A program made the position numbers and the translations under genes. 15,982 nt of DNA from Candidatus Heimdallarchaeota archaeon (GTDB taxonomy: Archaea > Asgardarchaeota > Heimdallarchaeia > Heimdallarchaeales > Heimdallarchaeaceae), in NCBI GenBank assembly GCA_023139025.1, contig JAGLOH010000013.1, positions 1 to 15,982 of the forward strand, written 5' to 3'. The notes under the pieces were generated by a model, which saw only the letters and a list, made by a program, of their open reading frames with translations, searched no databases and had not been told where the DNA came from. Below are positions 7,493 through 14,472 of this stretch, one piece after another; position 1 is the first letter of the stretch; each line of letters starts with the position of its first letter.

Positions 7493-8071
7493 CTGGAATC
7501 AAAGAAGTTTAAAATTGCTCTACTTGGTGAAGGGGCGGTCGGAAAGACGAGTTTAAGGAAAAATTTCTTAGGGGAAGGATTCGATCGCGATTATCAAATG
7601 ACTTTAGGCGCAGATTTCGCTACCAAAGTATTGCATGTTGATGACTACGAAGTTACATTAATTATCTGGGATCTTGCTGGTCAACCTAGATTTTCAGTTG
7701 TTCGTGAAGGATTTTACAAAGGCGTTAGAGGTGCTCTTCTAGTCTTTGATTTAACTCGTCCCGATTCTTATGAACACCTTTCAGATTGGGTTAGAGAATT
7801 ACTTAAGAATAATCAAAATAGAAAAGTTCCATTAGTTTTAATTGGGAATAAAAACGATTTACGTGGTTCATTATACAATACCATTCCTGCTGAATATGGA
7901 GAGAAATACGCAAAATCCCTCGCAAATTGGAGTGGATATAACATCCCTTACATTGAAACTTCTGCTAAATTTGGAGACAATGTTAATGATGCTTTTCAGA
8001 TTTTAGTCAGCGAAATCATAAAAAGTACACAGACAGAAGCAATTCATCATTACTTGCGTGGAGAACTTTAA
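7493..8071 (+). CDS. Ras/Rab-like small GTPase (start codon uncertain; P-loop upstream of first usable ATG)
   Basis: GTP-binding molecular switch of about 192 aa. All five G motifs are present, numbered from the CTG at 7493: G1 GEGAVGKTS (12-20), G2 Thr37 in MTLGADF, G3 WDLAGQ (59-64, with the catalytic Gln64), G4 NKND (119-122), G5 ETSAK (155-159). Spacing is that of a Rab/Ras G domain without large insertions. The C-terminus (HHYLRGEL) has no Cys, so no prenylation signal; membrane attachment, if any, must be indirect. The ATG at 7598 would remove the P-loop and cannot be the true start. Upstream in frame the only candidates are CTG at 7493, preceded by GGTG at 6-nt spacing, and ATG at 7481, which is followed after two more codons by TAA (7490-7492). 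Asgard genomes are known for many such GTPases. It converges on the helicase gene with 2 nt between stops. Confidence 0.88.
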   Translation: MESKKFKIALLGEGAVGKTSLRKNFLGEGFDRDYQMTLGADFATKVLHVDDYEVTLIIWDLAGQPRFSVVREGFYKGVRGALLVFDLTRPDSYEHLSDWVRELLKNNQNRKVPLVLIGNKNDLRGSLYNTIPAEYGEKYAKSLANWSGYNIPYIETSAKFGDNVNDAFQILVSEIIKSTQTEAIHHYLRGEL

Positions 8072-8073
8072 TA

Positions 8074-10425
8074 TTATTCTTTCCAAAAACTTTCTATCAT
8101 TTTAGATAACTGATTTTTGTTGTTTATTAGCCTTATATCCTGCCATGCCTCAGGAAAGAGTTTTGTATAAGTATTAGTCGAATATCTGTCCCCAATTAGA
8201 AGAACAACTCCTTGATCCTTTTCTGTTCTAATAACTCTACCAGCTGCTTGCATCACCTTATTCATTCCAGGAAAAGTATAAGCAAACAAGAATCCCTTGC
8301 CATTTTTTGCATCAAAATAGTCTTTTATGAGATTTTGTTCTAGACTTACTTTAGGTAATCCAACTCCTACAATAACCGCACCAGACAATTTTTCACCAAT
8401 GAGATCAATACCTTCTCCAAATATTCCTCCCATTACTGCAAATCCAATTAAAGGTGTCTTTCCAAAATTTGAATATTTTTCTAGAAATTCTTCTCTTTGC
8501 TGTTCTGTCATTCCTTGGGTTTGAACTATAATTTCAGCTTCTTCTTTAACTTCCTCGAACTCTGCCAAAACATTCTCTAAATACACATATGATGGGAAAT
8601 AAATCAGATAATTTCCTATCTTAGGTTTAGTCACTCTAAGAATAAGATCTGCTATATCTTTGTAAGATTGTTCTCTATCAACATATCTAGTAGAGATGTG
8701 ATCTTCTATCATTAGAGCTAAATTTTCCCTTGGAAAGGGTGATGGTAGCTGCATCTTAGTGCTTCCTTTATCCCCACCAAGAAGATAAGCAAAATAATCT
8801 AATGGAGTCAAAGTAGCAGAATAGAAAATTGCTGTATTTCCTCTATTAAGTGCCTTCTTTAACAATTTTGATGGATCTATGCAGTATAATTTAATCATCA
8901 CATTGCTTCTATATTTTCTAAAGTATGTTACATAATAACTGTCATATTCTTCTGCTACACGTAGGAAATTTCTAACATCAAAAAACAACTCCAATAATTC
9001 CTCTCTAAAATCAGTAGGAATGTTCAACTCCAACCAATCTGAAGTTAAGTTTGAGAATTTTCTTAACATCTTGAGAAGTTCTTCATCTGGTAGTTCTTTT
9101 TGAACGATGTAAAAATGTTTTTTCTCCTCACATCTCTTTCTAATTTTAATCATATATTGGTTGATTTTATTCAGAATTTTGGAGATTTCAGGCATTTCCT
9201 CTTTAGTTGCTCTTCTTAGTTTCAGAATAGGTTTCTTCAGAAGTTCTGCTGAGAACATCTTTCTGGCTCTATCCACCAAATTATGAGCTTCATCAATTAA
9301 GAAAGTATAATCTCCTTTTTCTTCAGCAAAGAAACGTTTGAGAAAAACCCTTGGATCAAATGCATAATTATAATCACAGATTATACAATCAGACCAGAGA
9401 GCTAAATCTAAAGACAACTCAAAGGGACATACTTTGTGTTTCCTAGCATATTTTTCAATTATTAACTTTGTAAAAGCTTCTTCCTGAAAAATATCTTTGA
9501 TAGCTGTATTTACTCTATTGAAGTGTCCTCTGGCATACTCACAGTAATTCGGGTCACACATGTCTTTTTCTTTAAAACAGATTTTTGCTTTAGCTGTGAT
9601 TGAAACGGATTTCAGACTCAAACCTGCTTTTCTAAGTATATCCAATGTTTCTTCTGCTATAAATCTTGTAGTCGTCTTTGCAGTGAGATAGAAGATTTTT
9701 GAGTCAAAGCTAGTTCTAAGTAGTTTTATTGAAGGATAAACAGCTCCAATAGTTTTGCCTATTCCTGTAGGAGCTTGACATAGAAGCTTATTCTTTTCTG
9801 AAAGAACCTCTTCAACAATTTTAATCATCTTCTCTTGACCTTTTCGAAAGGATGGAAAAGGGAAAGATAGATTCTTAACACTCGAACTTCTCTTTTTCAG
9901 CCAATTAGACAAAGTAACTGCCCATTCTAAATATTGATCAATGATGTTTAAACAGAACTTCTCGAGTTCTTGGAGAGTGTACTTAATTGTAAATAATTTG
10001 ATCTGTTTGGTATTGATTTGATAATATGTCAGTTGAACATTAATTTCTTCCATTTTGTGTTTTCTAGCATACAAAAACGCATAGAATTTTGCTTGAGCCC
10101 AATAGTTCTCATTTGATTCTTTTGATAAACCAATAAAATTCTGTGATGTGCTTTTAATTTCTTCAATGAAAGTCACTCCTTCTTTCTCAAAAACACCGTC
10201 AATGCGACCTCTGAGACTTATAATTGCATTTATTCTTACAATATCTTCAGCAATATGAACTTCTTTCTGGTAATCTTTCCCTCTTGAACCTTGTATCTTC
10301 TGATGTGCTTTAGTCCCTTCGACCAATCTAGACTGACTGAAGAATCCATATGAAATATCTCCTTTTCTGAGTACATATTCCACTAAATTCCTAATAGATG
10401 TCTGAATAATGGTCTTATCTTCCAT
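8074..10425 (-). CDS. PD-(D/E)XK nuclease fused to Fe-S XPD/DinG-type DNA helicase
   Basis: A 783-aa predicted DNA-processing enzyme. Residues about 1-170 form a Cas4/RecB-like nuclease: GRIDGVF (Asp76), IEEIKS (Glu89-x-Lys91) and QAKFY (Gln111, Tyr115), all catalytic positions intact. Residues about 190-783 are an SF2 XPD/DinG helicase: Walker A APTGIGKT (218-225), four iron-sulfur cysteines at 283, 290, 295 and 333, DEAH at 378-381, YSAT at 535-538, and motif VI QAAGRVIR (726-733). The order of parts matches the known Firmicutes nuclease-DinG proteins that begin with a similar VEYVLRxGDI segment. It probably unwinds 5'-3' and trims flaps or damaged ends; this is inferred from families. The start ATG at 10425 has the GNAT gene upstream on the same strand across 83 nt. 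The shadow frame inside (8327-8524) is ignored. Confidence 0.88.
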   Translation of the reverse strand: MEDKTIIQTSIRNLVEYVLRKGDISYGFFSQSRLVEGTKAHQKIQGSRGKDYQKEVHIAEDIVRINAIISLRGRIDGVFEKEGVTFIEEIKSTSQNFIGLSKESNENYWAQAKFYAFLYARKHKMEEINVQLTYYQINTKQIKLFTIKYTLQELEKFCLNIIDQYLEWAVTLSNWLKKRSSSVKNLSFPFPSFRKGQEKMIKIVEEVLSEKNKLLCQAPTGIGKTIGAVYPSIKLLRTSFDSKIFYLTAKTTTRFIAEETLDILRKAGLSLKSVSITAKAKICFKEKDMCDPNYCEYARGHFNRVNTAIKDIFQEEAFTKLIIEKYARKHKVCPFELSLDLALWSDCIICDYNYAFDPRVFLKRFFAEEKGDYTFLIDEAHNLVDRARKMFSAELLKKPILKLRRATKEEMPEISKILNKINQYMIKIRKRCEEKKHFYIVQKELPDEELLKMLRKFSNLTSDWLELNIPTDFREELLELFFDVRNFLRVAEEYDSYYVTYFRKYRSNVMIKLYCIDPSKLLKKALNRGNTAIFYSATLTPLDYFAYLLGGDKGSTKMQLPSPFPRENLALMIEDHISTRYVDREQSYKDIADLILRVTKPKIGNYLIYFPSYVYLENVLAEFEEVKEEAEIIVQTQGMTEQQREEFLEKYSNFGKTPLIGFAVMGGIFGEGIDLIGEKLSGAVIVGVGLPKVSLEQNLIKDYFDAKNGKGFLFAYTFPGMNKVMQAAGRVIRTEKDQGVVLLIGDRYSTNTYTKLFPEAWQDIRLINNKNQLSKMIESFWKE

Positions 10426-10508
10426 TGCTAACTCTCACTTGTATAATTCTCACACAATTCTTCAGTTTTTCAGGTTATGTTAAGTATATGTTTTCGATAT
10501 AAAAATAA

Positions 10509-10952
10509 TTAAAGTATCTTCTTCATCACAATTGCAGATTCAGGACAGGCTTCAGAGTATTCATGTGTTTTCTTAATCCTTTCATCAACATTCGCTCTCG
10601 AAACTTCTTCAAAGCCAAATTTAAGGAAGAATTGGTTAGCAGAATCAGTTAAAAGGTAGAACTCTTTTATTTCTCTCTTCTTAGCATTTTCATTTATTTC
10701 TTTAATTAATTTGTGACCTATCCCCTTACCTTGATGTTTAGAATCCACAGCTACTGATCTTAAAAGACCTACTTCGTCATATTTTTCGAAACCAGCACAT
10801 CCCACTATCTGTTTGTTTTCCAGCACAACTATAAAATTTTCAACATATTTGTCTGCATCTTCATATACTAAGCTTAACTTCTTTAAAAGGGATTTAATCT
10901 CATTAAGTTGATTTTTCGTTGCTACATTTACTTCAATTTCTTGCTTATGCAT
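10509..10952 (-). CDS. GNAT-family N-acetyltransferase, ArsN2-like
   Basis: A 147-aa acetyl-CoA-dependent acetyltransferase. Motif A is RSVAVDSKHQGKGIGHKLI (65-83), with the acetyl-CoA pyrophosphate loop Q74-GKGIG. Motif B is in FYLLTDSANQFFLKFGFEEV (98-117). The C-terminal EYSEACPESAIVMKKIL is the feature that recalls ArsN2/N-acetylglutamate-synthase-like GNATs, whose tails end in a similar CPxSAxxM segment. ArsN-type enzymes detoxify arsenic-containing amino-acid analogues, but no other ars gene is nearby, so the substrate is open; an amino-acid acetyltransferase is the alternative. The start ATG at 10952 is divergent from the radical SAM gene over a 123-nt gap. Downstream on the same strand is the nuclease-helicase. 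Confidence 0.8.
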   Translation of the reverse strand: MHKQEIEVNVATKNQLNEIKSLLKKLSLVYEDADKYVENFIVVLENKQIVGCAGFEKYDEVGLLRSVAVDSKHQGKGIGHKLIKEINENAKKREIKEFYLLTDSANQFFLKFGFEEVSRANVDERIKKTHEYSEACPESAIVMKKIL

Positions 10953-11037
10953 GAAACCACTATGTTTACTAAAACTTAGCTAACATAAATTTTTTTCTTT
11001 CTCTTTCTAGTAAAATTGTTATCTCTTGAGCATATTC

Positions 11038-11044
11038 TTATAAT
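11038..11044 (+). promoter_or_regulatory. Putative TATA box of the radical SAM gene
   Basis: TTATAAT is centred about 35 nt before the ATG at 11076, implying a leader of roughly 10 nt. The nearby ATG at 11064 runs into TGA after four codons and is not a start for this gene. Confidence 0.4.
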
Positions 11045-11075
11045 GAAATCTTACTTGACCTAAAATGGTCGTGCT

Positions 11076-12347
11076 ATGATAATCGAAGAATATGATGCAA
11101 AATCTTTAGTTCGAACTGCAAGAACATCACTGTTTTCATGGGCTGAAGTCTATCTTAATCCATATCAGGGGTGTGAGCATGATTGCGTTTATTGTGATGG
11201 TAAAGCTGAAAGTTATTACATGCATGACGATTTTGGTCAAAGAATTAGAGTAAAGAAAAATGCTCCAGAGTTATTAGAGCTTTATTTTAGGAAACAAGGC
11301 TTTTTTCCAGTAAACCGAGAAAAAACATCTACACTAGTAGATTACTTCCCAAATTTAAGAGAATCTGTAGATTCTTCTAAAAAAAAGAAGTTTGTTCTAT
11401 TCATCGGTGGTGGAGTATGTGATGTTTACCAACCAGTTGAAAAAGAAGTGAAAATGACTAGAAAGCTTCTGCAAATAGCTTATGATTATAAGATTCCTGT
11501 TTTCTTCCTCACCAAAAATACGCTAATTCTTCGTGATTTGGATCTATTAAAAAAAATCAATGAAGAAAGCTATGCTTGTGCATGCTTCACGATAACTTTA
11601 GCTGATGAGAAAAAACAGAAAATCTTTGAACCAAATGCTAGCACATCTCAAGAGCGATTCGAAGCTATCGAAAACCTAAGAGATGAAGGAATACATTCAG
11701 GGATTTATTTTTATCCTACGCTACCTTTTATAGGAGATACTGTTGAAAACATGAATTCAATCTATGAAACAGGTAAGGATGTGGGTGCAGAATTCATATA
11801 CTGTTGGGGTTTAACTCTTAAACCTGGGAGAAATAAAAAGCAATTCATGAAAGCTCTCCAAAATCATTTCCCAGAATACTACCCTAAATATAAAGAACTT
11901 TATGGAAATGAAGATAAATATGGTAATCTTGATTCAACCAAGATCGAAGAACTGGGGTTTACATGGCCTGAGATTAGGGGATATAAACTTGGGTATGAAT
12001 TAAAAATAGATTATACTTCAAAGAGATATGTTCCTGAAGGGAGAATTGAGACCAATCTAATGATTGCAGAGGTTCTTCATCGTTTAGCTTATCTGAAGAG
12101 TTTTTTTATTAAAAGCTCCAAGTACGAAACTAGACAACTCAATTTAGCTGCAAATTTCCTTAGTACCTTTTCAAAAGATATTTCCCTGATGAGTGAGGAA
12201 GAAAGAAAAAAACTGGATTTAGATAAAGTTATCACACCTTACATAGATGAATATCTTCAAGAAAAGAAGAGTAAAACACTAAGATTAATTGAAAAAGAAG
12301 CTTTCATGTCTGTTAGTAAGTTTCTTGAATTAAAAGAAACAAACTAG
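11076..12347 (+). CDS. COG1533-type radical SAM protein (SplB-like)
   Basis: A 423-aa radical S-adenosylmethionine enzyme. The N-terminal LNPYQGCEHDCVYCDGKAE (27-45) holds the CxxxCxxC [4Fe-4S] site at Cys33, Cys37 and Cys40. FIGGGVCDVYQPVEKE (about 109-124) and FFLTKN are the hallmark segments of the COG1533 family, which groups spore photoproduct lyase-like proteins (also annotated Rv2578c-type). ACACFTITL and PTLPFIGDTVENM complete the partial TIM barrel. Despite the family label of DNA-repair photolyase, most archaeal members have no proven substrate, and the true SPL catalytic Cys cannot be assigned here. The C-terminal 80 residues are helical, Lys-rich and specific to the subgroup. It converges on the alpha/beta hydrolase gene 18 nt away; a T7 run (12374-12380) just inside that gene may end this transcript. 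Confidence 0.85.
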   Translation: MIIEEYDAKSLVRTARTSLFSWAEVYLNPYQGCEHDCVYCDGKAESYYMHDDFGQRIRVKKNAPELLELYFRKQGFFPVNREKTSTLVDYFPNLRESVDSSKKKKFVLFIGGGVCDVYQPVEKEVKMTRKLLQIAYDYKIPVFFLTKNTLILRDLDLLKKINEESYACACFTITLADEKKQKIFEPNASTSQERFEAIENLRDEGIHSGIYFYPTLPFIGDTVENMNSIYETGKDVGAEFIYCWGLTLKPGRNKKQFMKALQNHFPEYYPKYKELYGNEDKYGNLDSTKIEELGFTWPEIRGYKLGYELKIDYTSKRYVPEGRIETNLMIAEVLHRLAYLKSFFIKSSKYETRQLNLAANFLSTFSKDISLMSEEERKKLDLDKVITPYIDEYLQEKKSKTLRLIEKEAFMSVSKFLELKETN

Positions 12348-12365
12348 AATTTCAGTTCTGGAAAA

Positions 12366-13229
12366 TTAAGATATTTTTTTCATTAATTCTCTAATAACCT
12401 TTATCATTTCTGCAGAATGTGTAGCTCGATTGGTACCCATATCTAAGTATTCAGCATTAGGGATCGCAGCAGTTATGTCTTTTGATCCTTTAATAGTATG
12501 CATTTTGTCAGTCTCCATTCCTATGATTACAACATAATTATCTTCAATTTGACGGTAGAGATCCCATACTTTAATTAAACTTAATCTTTTTGCAACTGCT
12601 TTCCATTTCTTTCGATCTGCCTCGTTTATTGTGCGAGTATATTTTGCCGCTTGAACTGGATCCTCGCTTCTGAATTTCTTGATCCACCATCTCCAGACAG
12701 GTTTAGTAAGATCAAAAATAATGGTGGGAAGAATATAATGTAAATATCTAAATGCAGGGGGCATATTAAGTTGATAATTAGGTCCAATGAGAACAGATAA
12801 AGCTGGCTTAATCTTCTTAGTACCCAAAAGATTTGCAATTATTAAAGTGCTGTAAGAAGAAGTAAGAGTAACTATTTTCTTCTGATCAATTTTAAGATAT
12901 TCTATAATCTCTTGAACATCTAGAGCAAGTCTTTCTAAATTATTCTTAATCTTCCCTTCACCTGGGCGAAAAGAAAGTTTTTCCCTTGTTTCTATATATA
13001 AAATATCAAAATCCTTGATAGCTTCCATAAGGACTTCCTCCCAACCAGGAACAACTGTCCCCCAACCTGGAATGAATAGGAAAGTATATCCATTTGCTTC
13101 ATCTTTATGAGCTTTAGTTGTCAAGATTTTAATTTCAGAACCATCTGAGACTTTAACGTACTGTTCTTTAGCAGTTTTTTCGAACTCTGAAATGAGTATG
13201 TTATTGAATACTTGCTCTTGTTGAGACAT
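12366..13229 (-). CDS. Alpha/beta-hydrolase fold protein with atypical nucleophile elbow
   Basis: Predicted cytoplasmic alpha/beta hydrolase of 287 aa. FLFIPGWGTVVPGWEEVL (50-67) is the oxyanion-hole strand-turn. TLTSSYSTLIIANLL (121-135) sits where the GxSxG elbow belongs, and Ser125 is the likely nucleophile, but the flanking glycines are replaced by Thr and Ser. Asp241 (GMETDKMH) and His271 (RATHSAEM) are well placed to complete a triad. An inserted helical lid (about 155-215, rich in Trp, Tyr and Lys) covers the usual cap position. The substrate is unknown. The frame extends to a TTG at 13244, but the ATG at 13229 is preferred because CTTTAAAATA (13252-13261) is centred about 27 nt upstream, giving a leaderless start. 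A 70-codon frame inside is a shadow. Confidence 0.75.
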   Translation of the reverse strand: MSQQEQVFNNILISEFEKTAKEQYVKVSDGSEIKILTTKAHKDEANGYTFLFIPGWGTVVPGWEEVLMEAIKDFDILYIETREKLSFRPGEGKIKNNLERLALDVQEIIEYLKIDQKKIVTLTSSYSTLIIANLLGTKKIKPALSVLIGPNYQLNMPPAFRYLHYILPTIIFDLTKPVWRWWIKKFRSEDPVQAAKYTRTINEADRKKWKAVAKRLSLIKVWDLYRQIEDNYVVIIGMETDKMHTIKGSKDITAAIPNAEYLDMGTNRATHSAEMIKVIRELMKKIS

Positions 13230-13251
13230 AACAAGAGAAAGCAAAAAGTTG

Positions 13252-13261
13252 TATTTTAAAG
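13252..13261 (-). promoter_or_regulatory. TATA box of the alpha/beta hydrolase gene
   Basis: CTTTAAAATA on the minus strand, centred about 27 nt before the ATG at 13229. The spacing argues for that ATG over the TTG at 13244, which would lie upstream of the predicted transcript start. Confidence 0.45.
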
Positions 13262-13302
13262 TCTTTACTTATGAATAGAATTACTTTACCTGTAGATTAA
13301 AA

Positions 13303-13842
13303 TTAGGAGAAGTTTTCTTTGTTTTCTGTCCACCATTCTAGCCATTCCTTTCTAATTTTCTTTCTAGTTGGTATTGACATTGCTTTAACAAAACCATAAG
13401 TGCCGGATATTCCTCTTCCTAGCATTTTCCTGATGAGAACGACTTGACCAGTATGTCCAAGGTAGTGAAGAGCTATTCTTTGTATTCTTTTATTCAGGAT
13501 TTCACCTGTTCCATTTGGATTTTCATTGTATGCTTCTATTGGAAATTCTCTTAGCATTCTAAAGAAAGTTTGAGAGATTTGAAGATACATATCAATTATT
13601 TCCTTGAAGGAATACTCATTTTGATCTTTCATCACTCTATTATTTGTATAAGTTTCAATAGTCCTATCCATTTGTCTTGCACAATGTCTTACTATTGTTT
13701 TGATTGAATTTATATCAGAGTGAGCTTTAACTTCTACATCTTCTGGTTTTAAACCTTGCAAATTTGCTAGAAAATTAATGTCCGCTATCTCTAGTAAATC
13801 AATACACACATCCTTAACATTTATTTCCTTTCTGGATGTCAT
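13303..13842 (-). CDS. DinB-superfamily (four-helix, three-His) protein
   Basis: A 179-aa protein with the DinB/DUF664-like metal-binding pattern: His53 in TIVRHCARQMDR, and His126 and His130 in ALHYLGHTGQVVLIRKMLG, the HxxxH of the last helix. The HTGQ segment is characteristic of the family. DinB-fold proteins bind a divalent metal in a four-helix bundle; many are thiol-dependent transferases (bacillithiol or mycothiol S-transferases) or stress-induced proteins of unknown role. No thiol cofactor can be inferred here. The start ATG at 13842 has GATTTATTAG centred 26 nt upstream (13864-13873); GGAG lies 11 nt from the ATG, too far to be a strong ribosome binding site. It has the same orientation as the flanking hydrolase (73 nt downstream) and flavoprotein (65 nt upstream). 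Confidence 0.75.
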   Translation of the reverse strand: MTSRKEINVKDVCIDLLEIADINFLANLQGLKPEDVEVKAHSDINSIKTIVRHCARQMDRTIETYTNNRVMKDQNEYSFKEIIDMYLQISQTFFRMLREFPIEAYNENPNGTGEILNKRIQRIALHYLGHTGQVVLIRKMLGRGISGTYGFVKAMSIPTRKKIRKEWLEWWTENKENFS

Positions 13843-13863
13843 AGGTGCTCTATCTCCTTTCTA

Positions 13864-13873
13864 CTAATAAATC
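13864..13873 (-). promoter_or_regulatory. Putative TATA box of the DinB-fold gene
   Basis: GATTTATTAG on the minus strand, centred 26 nt from the ATG at 13842, the same geometry as the neighbouring hydrolase and flavoprotein genes. Confidence 0.38.
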
Positions 13874-13907
13874 TGTTTGAAATCTATCTGTAAAGTTGAA
13901 CAAAAAA

Positions 13908-14381
13908 TCAATCAGTAAATTTGTGTTCATGGGGTCCTCTGAACCAACCCCTCAGAATCTTAGGTTTTAGTTTGAGAATTGTAAAATCAGGATCTTCTAC
14001 ACCTAATGGATAATAAATCTTCCAATTATCCATCCAGATTTTCTTTTTAAATTCCTTGTCTTCCAATACTTCAGCTTCCCCTTGTAACATGATACCTTTA
14101 ACTTCATCTGGAATACTGAAATACAAAGCAATTCTTTTGTTATATAAGATGTGTTTCATCTTGACAGAAGAAGTGTTAGTAGATATATAGACAGTATAAG
14201 GATTATTATCATATTCTTCAATTACTTTAGCAGGGTGAGCAAATTTCTCTTTACATCGCAAATTAAACACAGCTCTTATGAAAGGAAAACCATTTTCATC
14301 AATCGTTGCTAAATATGCTGAGTATGGTCTTTCCATTAATTCCCCTAATACTTTTTTAGTTTCTTCTTTCATTTTATCCAT
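13908..14381 (-). CDS. Pyridoxamine 5'-phosphate oxidase-like flavin split-barrel protein
   Basis: A 157-aa protein of the FMN-binding split-barrel (general stress protein 26 / PPOX-like) family. Supporting segments are YSAYLATIDENGFPFIRAVF (20-39, first strands), TVYISTNTSSVKMKHILYNKRIALYF (63-88, the typical 'S-x-K-x-x-x-I-x-x-N-x-x-x-x-L' block near the FMN phosphate), GIMLQGEAEVLED (96-108) and FTILKLKPKILRGW (133-146). Members bind FMN, F420 or haem, and function cannot be told from family. The Asgard-like host makes an F420-linked reductase possible, but no F420-specific motif is claimed. The start ATG at 14381 has a TATA box centred 26 nt upstream. It is divergent from a second split-barrel gene, 91 nt apart. 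Confidence 0.8.
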   Translation of the reverse strand: MDKMKEETKKVLGELMERPYSAYLATIDENGFPFIRAVFNLRCKEKFAHPAKVIEEYDNNPYTVYISTNTSSVKMKHILYNKRIALYFSIPDEVKGIMLQGEAEVLEDKEFKKKIWMDNWKIYYPLGVEDPDFTILKLKPKILRGWFRGPHEHKFTD

Positions 14382-14402
14382 CTTATTAGTAAGTAGTTTT
14401 CA

Positions 14403-14411
14403 CTTTAAAAA
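14403..14411 (-). promoter_or_regulatory. TATA box of the minus-strand flavoprotein gene
   Basis: TTTTTAAAG on the minus strand, centred 26 nt from the ATG at 14381, predicting a leaderless or near-leaderless transcript. Confidence 0.45.
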
Positions 14412-14442
14412 GTCATTTAAGCAGAAGGAAGATGAAATAAGC

Positions 14443-14448
14443 TTATAT
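14443..14448 (+). promoter_or_regulatory. TATA box of the plus-strand flavoprotein gene
   Basis: TTATAT inside GCTTATATC, centred about 27 nt before the GTG at 14473. It supports that GTG as the start, directly after an in-frame TAG at 14470-14472. Confidence 0.45.
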
Positions 14449-14472
14449 CTTTTGAAATGTCTCTAGTTGTAG

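Noticed and set aside
7598..8071. The ATG at 7598 as the start of the GTPase.
   Set aside because: It would delete the P-loop that is encoded in frame just upstream at 7526-7552.
8074..10425. The nuclease-helicase with the nearby small GTPase as a defence system.
   Set aside because: The two genes are convergent with separate promoters, and no other defence gene is nearby, so convergence alone does not support a joint system.
11064..11078. The ATG at 11064 as the start of the radical SAM gene.
   Set aside because: It reads ATG-GTC-GTG-CTA-TGA and stops at once; the ATG at 11076 is in the enzyme frame.
12626..12838. A 70-codon minus-strand frame inside the alpha/beta hydrolase gene.
   Set aside because: It is a hydrophobic shadow frame inside a well-supported gene on the same strand.
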